Assembly: GCF_037338445.1 (NCBI RefSeq)
Contig: NZ_CP147838.1
Coordinates: forward strand, 868,001-932,000
DNA: 64,000 bases
Direction of reading: 5' to 3'
DNA from: Salinibaculum sp. SYNS191
GTDB taxonomy: Archaea > Halobacteriota > Halobacteria > Halobacteriales > Haloarculaceae
Shown: positions 44,127-53,013 of the stretch, in pieces
How the letters are laid out: every line of letters starts with the position of its first letter
Position numbering within the stretch: the first letter of the stretch is position 1
Made by a program: the position numbers and the translations under genes
The notes under the pieces: model-generated
Database searches by the model: none
What the model saw: only the letters and a program-made list of their open reading frames with translations
What the model was told of the DNA's origin: nothing

Positions 44127-44186
44127 CCGGCGACGGAAGAAGTCTCGTTCAGCGGTCCGGCCACTCGCAAGCGTCCCCGGCAGCTC

Positions 44187-46331
44187 TCACTCTAGCTCGC
44201 GCTCGATGACCGACCGGAGGTCCCGAATCGCTGCGGCGTCGAGTTCGACGTCCTCGTCACCGACCGACAGCGAGAGCGTCCCCGAGTCGTCGGCCGACCC
44301 GATTTCGGCGACCGGCGCGACGCCGTCGAACGCCGCGCGCACGGCCTCGGGGTCGGTCGTCTCGACGACGGCGCGGCCGGCCTGCTCGTGGAACAGGAGG
44401 GCCGCGCTGTCGAGTTCGACGTCGGCACCCGCGTCGTCGTGGACCATCTCCGCGAGCGTCACCGCGAGGCCGCCGTGGCTCGCGTCGTGGGTGGCCAGCG
44501 TCGAGTCGAAGTCCGCGACCTCGGCCAGCGTCTCGACGAGCCCGGCGGGGTCGTCGGGCAGTTCCGGGAAGGCGTCGCTGCCGCCGTGGCTGGCGAGGTA
44601 CTGCGACCCGCCCAGGCGGGCGTCGGCCTCGCCGGAAAGCGGCAGGTCGCCGACGACGAGTAGCGTCCCCTCGCCGGCCAGGTCGAGCGGCGGCGCGTCG
44701 TAGCCCTCCTTCGTGCCGACGAGCGCGAGCGTCGGCGTCGGCGGAATCGGGCCCGACGGGGAGTCGTTGTACAGCGAGACGTTCCCGCCGACGACCGGCG
44801 TCGACAGCGTCTCGCACATGTCGGCGAGGCCGTCGACGATGCCCGTGAAGCCGCCGTAGACGTCCGGCTTCTCCGGGTTCCCACCGTTGAGACAGTCGAC
44901 GGCCGCAAGCGGCGTCGCTCCCTTCGCGGCGACGTTGGTCGCGTTCTCCAGCGCGACGGCGCGCGCGCCCTCGTACGGTGCTGCCTCCGTCCAGTTGGGG
45001 TCCGCGCCGGCGGAGTAGGCCAGCCCCGTGCCGGCTTCCCTGACAGCCAGAATCGCGGCGTCGTCGCCGGGCCGGCGCGCGGTCCGCACCTGCACCTCGT
45101 GGTCGTACTGGCGGTAGACCCACCGCTTCGAGGCGGTGTTGGGGTGGCCGACGACCGTCTCGACTGCCTCCGCGAGGTCGACGTCGGGCAGGTCACGCTC
45201 CGGTTGGCTCGGCTCCTCGGCGGGCAGGTCGTTCATCGGCGCGCCCTCGCCGAGGAAGTAGGCGTCCACGTCGACGACGGTCTCGCCCTCGAACTCGCAG
45301 ACGTAGTTTCCCTCGGTAATCTCGCCGATGACCGAGCAACCGAGGTCGTAGCGCTCGGCGATTTCCTCGACGCGCTCGACGTTCTCCGGTCGCACCTCGT
45401 AGGCCATCCGCTCCTGGGACTCGGCGAGGAGAATCTCCAGGGCGTTCATGTTGGGCTCGCGCTGGTGGACCTTCTCCAGGTCGATGCGTGCGCCCAGGCC
45501 GCCCTTGGCGACCATCTCGGAGGTCGCACCGCCGAGGCCGGCCGCGCCGAGGTCACGCGCGGACTCGACCAGTCCCTCGTCGACGAGCGCCTCGTTGGCC
45601 TCGATGAGCAGTTTCTCGGTGTAGGGGTCGCCGACCTGGACGGCCGGGCGGTCCTCCGTCTCCGCGTCCTCCGAGAGGTCCTCGCTGGCGAAGGAGGCCC
45701 CGCCGAGGCCGTCCCGGCCGGTGGCGTTGCCGACGAGGACGAGTTTGTTCCCGGGTTCCTGTGCTTCCGCGGTGACGAGGCGGTCGGGGTCGTCGATGAG
45801 GCCGATGCAGGAGACGTTGACGAGCGGGTTGCCCTCGTAGTCGTCGTGGAAGGCGACGCTGCCGGCGACGGTGGGGACGCCGATGCAGTTGCCGTAGTGG
45901 CTGATGCCCTCGACGACGCCCTCGAAGAGGTAGCGGGAATGCTCGCGGTCGAAGTCGCCGAAGTAGAGGCTGTCCGCGAGCGCGATGGGGTAGGCACCCA
46001 TCGACAGCGTGTCGCGGACGATGCCGCCGACGCCCGTCGCCGCGCCGTCGAAGGGGTCGACGTAGGAGGGGTGATTGTGGCTCTCGATACCCATCGTGAT
46101 GTAGACGTCGTCCGCGTCGTCGTCCGTCGGCAGGGCGACGACGGCGGCGTCGTCGCCGGGGCCGACGACCACCTGGTCGCCCTCGCTGTCGAACGCCGAC
46201 AGCAGCGGGCGCGAGGAGCGATAGGCGCAGTGCTCGCTCCAGAGGTTCTCGAAGAGCGCCGCCTCGGCAGGCGTCGGCTCGCGGTCGAGTTCCGCGACCA
46301 CGAGGTCGCGGTCCGAATCGGCCAGGGTCAT
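44187..46331 (-). CDS. purL: phosphoribosylformylglycinamidine synthase subunit PurL
   Basis: The 714-residue enzyme makes formylglycinamidine ribonucleotide in purine synthesis, using ammonia from PurQ and PurS. The stretch [11 protein letters not shown] and GPGDDAAV near the start, [21 protein letters not shown] and [10 protein letters not shown] are all PurL motifs. The length is right for the archaeal small form. Confidence 0.96.
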   Translation of the reverse strand: MTLADSDRDLVVAELDREPTPAEAALFENLWSEHCAYRSSRPLLSAFDSEGDQVVVGPGDDAAVVALPTDDDADDVYITMGIESHNHPSYVDPFDGAATGVGGIVRDTLSMGAYPIALADSLYFGDFDREHSRYLFEGVVEGISHYGNCIGVPTVAGSVAFHDDYEGNPLVNVSCIGLIDDPDRLVTAEAQEPGNKLVLVGNATGRDGLGGASFASEDLSEDAETEDRPAVQVGDPYTEKLLIEANEALVDEGLVESARDLGAAGLGGATSEMVAKGGLGARIDLEKVHQREPNMNALEILLAESQERMAYEVRPENVERVEEIAERYDLGCSVIGEITEGNYVCEFEGETVVDVDAYFLGEGAPMNDLPAEEPSQPERDLPDVDLAEAVETVVGHPNTASKRWVYRQYDHEVQVRTARRPGDDAAILAVREAGTGLAYSAGADPNWTEAAPYEGARAVALENATNVAAKGATPLAAVDCLNGGNPEKPDVYGGFTGIVDGLADMCETLSTPVVGGNVSLYNDSPSGPIPPTPTLALVGTKEGYDAPPLDLAGEGTLLVVGDLPLSGEADARLGGSQYLASHGGSDAFPELPDDPAGLVETLAEVADFDSTLATHDASHGGLAVTLAEMVHDDAGADVELDSAALLFHEQAGRAVVETTDPEAVRAAFDGVAPVAEIGSADDSGTLSLSVGDEDVELDAAAIRDLRSVIERELE

Positions 46332-46483
46332 TACCGCCTCGTTGCCGCAGGCCGGCTAAATCCCTTTCCATGCGCAGACGCCCGCGGACCGGCGCGTACT
46401 GGTCGCAACCGGCACGAATCCGGCGACCAGACTGCATATGAGGTTTATGTCCGCACCCGCCCTCCCTCTAGGCGGTGTACTCA

Positions 46484-46771
46484 ATGGAGAGAAACGTCGG
46501 TGGCTACGACCGCATCGCCCGCTTCGTCCTCGGCCCGCTGCTCGTCGTGCTGGTGGCGGCCGCCTTCGGCGGCTACGTGACCATCGCGTCGGGGCTGTTC
46601 GGGGCCGCTATCCTCTGGGCCGCCCTGCTGGTCGGGGCCGTCCTCATCGTCACGGCGACGACGCAGATATGCCCGCTCAACAGCATGCTCGGCATCAACA
46701 CGTACCGCGGCCAGTCCGAGTCCGCCGGCTCCGACGCAGAAACGGAGGCCGGCGGGGAGCGGCCGACGTAG
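46484..46771 (+). CDS. DUF2892-family small membrane protein
   Basis: From ATG 46484 the 95-residue product begins ERNVGGYDRIARFVLG, with two membrane segments, then CPLNSMLGINT, the YgaP-like membrane-helix signature. Function is unknown; relatives are fused to rhodanese domains. A TATA-like GTTTATG lies 31 bp upstream. Confidence 0.8.
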   Translation: MERNVGGYDRIARFVLGPLLVVLVAAAFGGYVTIASGLFGAAILWAALLVGAVLIVTATTQICPLNSMLGINTYRGQSESAGSDAETEAGGERPT

Positions 46772-46873
46772 GGCCGTCGTCACGTCGGAGGCGGCCGGGC
46801 GTGACGGCCCGAAGAGTCTGTACGAAGTCCTTTTCACGACAGTCGCGGCAGACGGTGCGCGCGCCGGCGTCGC

Positions 46874-47185
46874 TCACTCCTCGTCGAATAGCTCCAGCGC
46901 GAGCCGTGCCCTTTCATCGTCGACGAGGCGGTCGAGCCCCGACTGCGGAACCACGAGCAGTCGCTCGGCGAGACGGGCGGCGAGGTCGCGGACGACGCGC
47001 TCCTCGCGGTCGCTCAGGTCCGTCCTGTCGCGGAGACGCCGTAACGCCCGCTCGCGCTCCGTTCGGCTGATTTGCGCTCCCCGCTCGCGAATGCGTCCCT
47101 TCGCGGCCGACACGTCCACGACACCCTCGTCTTCGGCGCTCACGAAAGCTACGTCCCGTGACCGCCCTCTTGTCTGTTTCGACAC
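46874..47185 (-). CDS. small protein resembling the glutamyl-tRNA reductase C-terminal helical domain
   Basis: From GTG 47185 the 103-residue product contains RALRRLRDRTDLSDREERVVRDLAARL-type helices ending in LLVVPQSGLDRL, reminiscent of the dimerisation domain of HemA, without its catalytic parts. No Rossmann or Cys motif. It sits beside a tRNA-Glu gene. The link is inferred from sequence pattern. Confidence 0.55.
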   Translation of the reverse strand: MSKQTRGRSRDVAFVSAEDEGVVDVSAAKGRIRERGAQISRTERERALRRLRDRTDLSDREERVVRDLAARLAERLLVVPQSGLDRLVDDERARLALELFDEE

Positions 47186-47242
47186 TGTCCAGCGGGACGA
47201 CGGTCGAGAAAGGCGTCGCTCGGGGTCTGTGAACGGAAGGAT

Positions 47243-47316
47243 GCTCGGTCAGGGATTTGAACCCTGGTCTTCGGCTCGAAAGGCCAAAATGATTGGCCGG
47301 ACTACACCAACCGAGC
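47243..47316 (-). tRNA. tRNA-Glu (anticodon TTC)
   Basis: The 74-nt minus-strand sequence has acceptor GCTCGGT/ACCGAGC, anticodon loop CTTTCGA (anticodon TTC), and T arm CAGGG-TTCAAAT-CCCTG. CCA is not encoded. Confidence 0.9.
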
Positions 47317-47464
47317 GTATTCTGAGGTGTGGCCCTGCCAGTAATAAAGCCTGCCTTTCCGAGTCCGCGTTGCGAACCGCTGTCACGCGATTCCGCGTCA
47401 TCGGAGCGACAGGAGAGGCGTGGCCGGGGTGCGGTCCGCGCTGTCGTATCGAGGCCGACGGGGG

Positions 47465-48064
47465 TCAGGACTCCCGGCGAAACCGGAGCGCGTAGTGGTA
47501 CGGGGGCAACTCGACCAGTTCCGCCAGGGAGAACGCGGCGGCGTCCAGGACGGCCGACTCCGTCGCGCCGGGCGACAGCCGCAGTTCGGTCGGCGGACCG
47601 CGCGGTTCGCCCGTGACCGTCGTCTCCTCGCGCGGGCGGTCCTGCCAGTTGACGACGACGAACTGGCCGCCGGGCCGGAGCGCGCCGAAGGCCTCCCGGA
47701 CGAATCCGGCCGTGTCCTCGATTCCGTGGAACGTGTTCGCGACGAGAACGGTGTCGACGGGCTCCGGGAGGTGCTCGGTCAGGTCCCGGGCGTCGCCCTG
47801 GATGGGCGAGACGTTCTCGATGCCCTGTTGCTCGGCGAGGGTGGCCAGTTCCGCCAGCAGCGACTCGTCGACGTCGAGTGCGTACACGGTCCCCGGGTCC
47901 GTGATTTGGGCCGCGGGGAGCGCGAAGTAGCCGTTGCCACAGGGCACTTCGGCGAGGGTGTCGCCGGGCGCGACACCGAGACGGCGGAGGGTCGCACCGG
48001 GCGTCGGCCAGACGCGGCCCCACCAGTCCCAGTCCGGCTGACCAGTGTTCTGGAATCGGTCCAT
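47465..48064 (-). CDS. class I SAM-dependent methyltransferase
   Basis: From ATG 48064 (MDRFQNTGQPDWDWW) the 199-residue protein has motif I as LAEVPCGNGYFALPAA, the acidic ribose-binding residue in ALDVDESLL, and GDARDL plus LVANTFHGI motifs. The motif I glycine pattern has PCGNG, typical of some haloarchaeal methyltransferases. Substrate unknown. Confidence 0.85.
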   Translation of the reverse strand: MDRFQNTGQPDWDWWGRVWPTPGATLRRLGVAPGDTLAEVPCGNGYFALPAAQITDPGTVYALDVDESLLAELATLAEQQGIENVSPIQGDARDLTEHLPEPVDTVLVANTFHGIEDTAGFVREAFGALRPGGQFVVVNWQDRPREETTVTGEPRGPPTELRLSPGATESAVLDAAAFSLAELVELPPYHYALRFRRES

Positions 48065-48163
48065 GCCAGACACTCCGACGAGGTGGGGTAATAACACCTC
48101 GGGTGCAGGACCAGACCGCAACGGCGCGCAAAAATGGAGTGCGTAGCGCGACGCGGAGTCGCT

Positions 48164-50131
48164 TTACTTGCCTTCGAACTCGGGGTCGTCGTCGCTTTGC
48201 ATCTTGGAGACGCCTTCGAGGAAGTCCTCCGAGCCGATGAGGTGGCCCATCGCCTGCGCCTCGACTTCGAGTCCGGCGTCGGTGTCGTCACGGCCGGCGC
48301 TGAATGCCTTCTTCGTGTACTCCTGGGCCAGCGGCGGGCCGGCGGCGAGGTCCTCGGCGAGTTCGAGCGCGGCGTCCTCGAACTCGTCGTTGTCGACGAC
48401 CTCGTTGACGAAGCCGTACTCCGCCATCGTCTCGGCGTCGTAGTGGTCGCAGGTGAAGATGACCTCCTTCGCGCGGCTCTCGCCGATGAGGTGCTTGAGC
48501 CGCTGGGTGCCGCCCCAGCCGGGCATGATGCCGAGGTTGTGTTCGGGCTGGCCGAACGTCGAGCGCTCGCTGGCGACGCGCATGTCCGCACAGGTCGCGA
48601 GTTCCATCCCGCCACCGAGGGCGTACCCGTCGATACCGGCGACGACGGGCATCGAGAGGTCCTCCAGGCGGCCCCAGGTCTCCTGGCCGGTCCGCATCAG
48701 GTCGACGGCGTCGATGGGGTTCGCGCTGCCGGCCATGCCGACGGCGTCGGCACCGGCACAGAAGGCGCGGTCGCCGGCACCGGTGATGAGGACGGCACGC
48801 ACGTCGTCGTCCGCCTCGAACAGGTCGAGCGCGGCGTCGAACTCCTCGATGAGTTCGGGGCTGACCGTGTTCATCTGGTGTGGCCGGTCGAGGACGATCT
48901 GCCCGACGTTCTCGGCGGGGTACTCGACGAGGATGGTGTCGAAGTCGACCTCGTCACCGTCGTCGTCGCCGCCGTAGAAGCCGCCGTCCTCGGCCGCCGC
49001 CCGCAGGCCGTCGCTGACCGCGTAGCGTTCGTGGCCCGTCTCCTCGTGGGCCGCTTCGAGCGCCTCGACGAGGGAGTCCAGGCCGGCGTCGTCAGCCATC
49101 TTCGCCGGGCCGTCCGGGAAGCCGCCGCCGAGTTTGACCGCCTGGTCGATGGAGTCGACGGGCGCGACGTCCTTCTCGACGAGTTTGCCGGCCTCGTTCG
49201 CCATGACGGCGAGCAGCCGGTTCTTCACGTCCTCGCGGCCCGCGTCCATCGGCACGTCGACGCCGCCGTCCTCGTAGTCGTAGAAGCCCTTGCCGGTCTT
49301 CTTGCCGTACTCCTCGTCGTCAACCTTCTGCTGGAGCAGCGGCGAGGGCTCGTAGGCGTCACCCAGCACCTCGTGCATGTAGTCGAGGACGTGCAGGATG
49401 ACGTCGTTCCCGACCTGGTCGCCCAGTTCGAAGGCACCCATCGGGAGGTTGATGTCGTACTTCGTGGTGGAGTCGACTTCCGCGATGGTGGCGAAGTCCT
49501 CTGCGACCATCCAGCAGGCCTCGTTCATCAGCGGCACGAGGATGCGGTTGACGACGAAGCCCGGTTCGTCCTTGTGGACGTGGACCGGCGTCTTGCCGAA
49601 GGACTCCGCCAGGTCCGCGACGAGGTCCGTCGTCTCCTCGGCGGTGTGCGCGCCGTTGATGACCTCGACGAGGTCCATCTGCACGGGCGGGTTGAAGAAG
49701 TGCATGCCACAGAACTGCTCGGGGCGGTCCGTGACCTCCGACAGCTCTGTGATGGAGAGACTCGACGTGTTCGAGGCGAAGATGGTCCGCTCGGGCGCGG
49801 CCGCATCGAGTTCCTGGTAGACGTCCTTCTTGATGTCCATCTGCTCGATGATGGCCTCGATGACGACGTCCGCGTCGTCGACAGCCTCCTCCAGGTCGAC
49901 GACGGGCTCGACGCTCTCGATGGCCGCGTCCCGTTCGTCCTCGCCGATGATGTCCTTCTCGGCGAGTTTGTCCAGGCTCCACTCTATCTGGTCGTACCCG
50001 TCCTGGACGATTTCCTCCTCGATGTCCCGAAGACGAACGTCGTACCCGGCGAGTGCGGCAACCTCTGCGATACCATGTCCCATGGTGCCCGCGCCAAGCA
50101 CCGTGATGGTCTGGATATCATCAAGTTCCAT
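48164..50131 (-). CDS. 3-hydroxyacyl-CoA dehydrogenase / enoyl-CoA hydratase fusion
   Basis: The 655-residue protein is a fatty acid beta-oxidation enzyme. N-terminus: Rossmann motif VLGAGTMGHGI (11-21), then HFFNPP, FVVNRIL and GKKTGKGFYDY of hydroxyacyl-CoA dehydrogenases. Residues ~395-655 are a crotonase domain with AFCAGADAVG and ALGGGMELA. The order (dehydrogenase first) is the reverse of bacterial FadB. Divergent from an acyl-CoA dehydrogenase, so the pair covers successive beta-oxidation steps. Confidence 0.93.
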   Translation of the reverse strand: MELDDIQTITVLGAGTMGHGIAEVAALAGYDVRLRDIEEEIVQDGYDQIEWSLDKLAEKDIIGEDERDAAIESVEPVVDLEEAVDDADVVIEAIIEQMDIKKDVYQELDAAAPERTIFASNTSSLSITELSEVTDRPEQFCGMHFFNPPVQMDLVEVINGAHTAEETTDLVADLAESFGKTPVHVHKDEPGFVVNRILVPLMNEACWMVAEDFATIAEVDSTTKYDINLPMGAFELGDQVGNDVILHVLDYMHEVLGDAYEPSPLLQQKVDDEEYGKKTGKGFYDYEDGGVDVPMDAGREDVKNRLLAVMANEAGKLVEKDVAPVDSIDQAVKLGGGFPDGPAKMADDAGLDSLVEALEAAHEETGHERYAVSDGLRAAAEDGGFYGGDDDGDEVDFDTILVEYPAENVGQIVLDRPHQMNTVSPELIEEFDAALDLFEADDDVRAVLITGAGDRAFCAGADAVGMAGSANPIDAVDLMRTGQETWGRLEDLSMPVVAGIDGYALGGGMELATCADMRVASERSTFGQPEHNLGIMPGWGGTQRLKHLIGESRAKEVIFTCDHYDAETMAEYGFVNEVVDNDEFEDAALELAEDLAAGPPLAQEYTKKAFSAGRDDTDAGLEVEAQAMGHLIGSEDFLEGVSKMQSDDDPEFEGK

Positions 50132-50194
50132 AAGTCAACGTTTGTTTTGGTCACGCGCGCGGGGTTTCAACGTTTCTTTCTACGGGGAACAACG

Positions 50195-50237
50195 CAAATG
50201 GAGTTTATCCAGTCGGGAAAAACTCTAAATGCATTTG
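50195..50237. promoter_or_regulatory. inverted-repeat element in the divergent beta-oxidation promoter
   Basis: CAAATG-GAGTTT (50195-50206) has a split complement AAACTC (50220-50225) and CATTTG (50232-50237). It overlaps a TATA-like GTTTATCC (50203-50210) and ends 15 bp before the acyl-CoA dehydrogenase ATG. A likely operator for a lipid-responsive repressor. Confidence 0.35.
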
Positions 50238-50252
50238 TGAGTTTCTAGAACT

Positions 50253-51410
50253 ATGGACTTCGGACTGACCGACGAACAGAAGCAAATCCGCGACGAGGTT
50301 CGGCGCTTCGCCGAGAACGAGGTGGCACCGGTCGCCGGCGAGTACGACCGCGAGGAGAAGTACCCCCACGACGTGATGGAGGAGGCGGCCAAGATGGGAC
50401 TGACCGGGGCGAACATCCCCGTCGAGTACGGCGGTGCGGGCTACTCGACGCTGGAAATCGCACTCATCATCGAGGAACTGTTCGCCGTCGACCCCGGCAT
50501 CGGACTGTGTGTCACCTCCGCCGCCTTCGGCGGCGAGGCCATCATGGGCTTCGGGACGGAGGAACAGAAAGAGGAGTACCTGGAGCCGATAACCCGCGGC
50601 GAGGCCGTCATGGGCGCGGCCATCAGCGAACCCGACGTGGGCTCGGACGTGTCGTCGGTCTCGACCCGCGCGGAGAAGGACGGCGACGAGTGGGTCATCA
50701 ACGGCAACAAGATGTGGATAACCAACGGCTCGGTCGGCGACTACTTCGTCGTGATGACCCAGACCGACCCCGACGCTGAGGGTCGGTACAACGGCTTCTC
50801 GCAGATTATCGTCGAGTCCGACCGCGACGGCTTCACGGCCGAGAAGATAACCGGTAAGCTCGGTATCCGCGCGTCGGACACCGCGGAACTCATCTTCGAC
50901 GACGTGCGCGTCCCGGAGGAGAACCTCGTCGGCACGCGCGGCGGCGGCTTCCTCCAGCTCATGCAGTTCTTCGACGAGACCCGCACCGCCGTCGCCGCAC
51001 AGGGCGTCGGCATCGCGAAGGGCGCGGCCGACCGCGCGCTGGACTACGCCCAGGAGCGCGAGCAGTTCGGGCAGCAAATCGGCGACTTTCAGGCCATCCA
51101 GCACAAGCTCGCTGACATGCACACCCGGACGGAGGCCGCCCGACAGCTCACCTACAAGTCGGCCTGGAGCGTCGACAACGCGGAGGACCAGCTGACGATG
51201 CTGGCCTCCATGGCCAAGGAGTACGCCTCCCGGGTCGCGACGGACGTGGCCGACGAGGCCGTCCAGATTCACGGCGGCGCGGGCTACGTCGACGACTTCG
51301 ACGTCGAGCGACTCTATCGCGACTCGAAGATAACCCAGATTTACGAGGGAACCACCGAGATACAGAAGAACATCATCGCCCGCGAACTGCTCGGCAAGGG
51401 CATGGTGTAA
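50253..51410 (+). CDS. acyl-CoA dehydrogenase
   Basis: The 385-residue flavoprotein oxidises acyl-CoA to enoyl-CoA. Motifs AISEPDVGSDVSS and MWITNGS (FAD/acyl binding), and SKITQIYEGTTEIQ with the catalytic Glu in YEGT, are intact. It opposes the hydroxyacyl-CoA dehydrogenase/hydratase gene. The electron acceptor would be ETF. Confidence 0.95.
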   Translation: MDFGLTDEQKQIRDEVRRFAENEVAPVAGEYDREEKYPHDVMEEAAKMGLTGANIPVEYGGAGYSTLEIALIIEELFAVDPGIGLCVTSAAFGGEAIMGFGTEEQKEEYLEPITRGEAVMGAAISEPDVGSDVSSVSTRAEKDGDEWVINGNKMWITNGSVGDYFVVMTQTDPDAEGRYNGFSQIIVESDRDGFTAEKITGKLGIRASDTAELIFDDVRVPEENLVGTRGGGFLQLMQFFDETRTAVAAQGVGIAKGAADRALDYAQEREQFGQQIGDFQAIQHKLADMHTRTEAARQLTYKSAWSVDNAEDQLTMLASMAKEYASRVATDVADEAVQIHGGAGYVDDFDVERLYRDSKITQIYEGTTEIQKNIIARELLGKGMV

Positions 51411-51593
51411 CCGAGGGGCGGCTGCCGGATTTCCTCCGTTGACCCGGCGAGTACATAAACCCCCTCAAGACGACGGCAACACGGACAGGCATCCGCGCGC
51501 TCAACGTAGAGTTGCCGGGTAGTCTAGTTTGGGACCTGATGCCCGGCCGCTGGGGACTCACACCGGACTGCCGTTTCCGACGCCCACCGCTTT

Positions 51594-52955
51594 TCAGACG
51601 TAACCCAGGAGTGGCATCACGAGCCCCAGGAGCCAGCCGACGACGCCGACGACGATGAGCCCGGCGCCACGGTCGTCGATGCGCGTCGCGCCGGCCGCGA
51701 CGAGGCCGAGCGCGACGGTCAGTCCCACGCGGTGCAGAGCCAACTGGATGGGAATCGAGCGGACCCCCAGCCCACCGAAGTCCAGGACGAACGCGCCGCC
51801 GAGCCCGGCGACGACGAAGCCGAAGGCCGGCAAGGGGTCCAGCCGAGGGCCGAGCCACCGGGAGACCCGCTGGATGCGCTCGAACCGTGAGGTCGCACCG
51901 AACGGCTGGCCGAGGCCAAAGGCCAGCGCCGGCAGGCCGACGGCGATGGCGGGGTACAGCACCGCGAGGAAGACCCGCGGGTCCACGTCGGCGACGGCCA
52001 GTTCCATGACGACGGCGACGCTGCGGACGCCGAGATAGACCGCCGCGAGCGCCGTCGCGAGCACGATACCGCGGACGTTGCGGCCGCTCCAGCGCAGGAA
52101 GCGCCGGCTCTCGTCGACGAGTGACCGGCGGGTCTCGAGGGAGAGCAGACCGCCGACGAGCAACGCGGCGAGTCCGGGGACCATGCGGACGGTCGAGAGC
52201 CAGCCGTCGTTCCAGCCGCGCTCGACGCCGTAGTACTCGCGGCTGACGCTGCGGACGTAGGGCTGGCCGATGAACTCCTTCTCCAGTCTGGTCCGTGAGT
52301 CGCGGATGTCGGTGACGGTGTGGCGCAGTCGGAACCAGTCCCAGTACTCCCGGTGGACCTGGATGGCCGTCCAGGACGTCTCGGGGAGCGTGTACGCCCG
52401 GATGTGGTACCGGCCGCCGAAGTAGTTGCCCGCGTGGACCTGGAACGTCTCGTCGACCCACCGTGCCTCGCCCCCGACTGGCCGGGCGTCGATGTAGGAG
52501 TACCGCGTCGAGCCGTGGGCGTCGTTCCACGAGAGGAGGCTCTGGTCGAACTCCACCGGCTGGACGCGCACCTGCCGGGCGTCAGCAGTCGCCTCCGCCG
52601 GCGCGCTCGCGTTCTCGGCGCTGGCGTTCGCTACCGAGGCGTTCGCGGCCGTCTCGTTTGTCTCCTCGGCCAGTTCCCAGTCCAGCGCCGACCGCTCGGT
52701 CAGCACGCGCCGGACGCGCTCGTCGTCACCGTGGACGACGAGGTTCGTCGCCAGCGTCCGTCCCTCCGGGGACCGCTCGCGCGAGGTGTACGGCCAGAGG
52801 TAGCTCCCGCCGGGGTCTGGCTGGACGAGCACAGACCGGTTCAGCACCTCGCCGTCTGCGGGGGTGGCCGTCGGGAGCCCCAGCCCGCCAGCTACCAGAT
52901 AGGTTCCGGCGAGCGCGAGAAGTCCGACCACGATGAGACGACGGCGCGAGAGCAC
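51594..52955 (-). CDS. membrane protein of unknown function (possibly LssY-C-like)
   Basis: The 453-residue protein has an N-terminal signal/anchor (~7-27), a ~230-residue extracytoplasmic domain with an Asn/Ala-rich loop (~100-125), then about five membrane segments (~250-450). The extracytoplasmic part (LLSWNDAHGSTRYS, YHIRAY, FIGQPYVRS) weakly recalls LssY C-terminal-like domains. This is a hint, not an assignment. Confidence 0.65.
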   Translation of the reverse strand: MLSRRRLIVVGLLALAGTYLVAGGLGLPTATPADGEVLNRSVLVQPDPGGSYLWPYTSRERSPEGRTLATNLVVHGDDERVRRVLTERSALDWELAEETNETAANASVANASAENASAPAEATADARQVRVQPVEFDQSLLSWNDAHGSTRYSYIDARPVGGEARWVDETFQVHAGNYFGGRYHIRAYTLPETSWTAIQVHREYWDWFRLRHTVTDIRDSRTRLEKEFIGQPYVRSVSREYYGVERGWNDGWLSTVRMVPGLAALLVGGLLSLETRRSLVDESRRFLRWSGRNVRGIVLATALAAVYLGVRSVAVVMELAVADVDPRVFLAVLYPAIAVGLPALAFGLGQPFGATSRFERIQRVSRWLGPRLDPLPAFGFVVAGLGGAFVLDFGGLGVRSIPIQLALHRVGLTVALGLVAAGATRIDDRGAGLIVVGVVGWLLGLVMPLLGYV

Positions 52956-53013
52956 TTTCAGGCCGGGTGTTCGAGACGGAGTACCATACGACTATTGGTG
53001 GCCCGGTCGACAG

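Noticed and set aside
47243..47316. tRNA-Glu as a second integration boundary
   Set aside because: Genes on both sides are core-type and no integrase or repeat is nearby.
48134..50248. 704-codon open frame opposite the hydroxyacyl-CoA dehydrogenase fusion
   Set aside because: Same shadow effect; no motif, and the sense gene is intact.
51411..51593. Possible small RNA between the acyl-CoA dehydrogenase and a membrane protein gene
   Set aside because: No cloverleaf, C/D-box pair or clear promoter could be supported.
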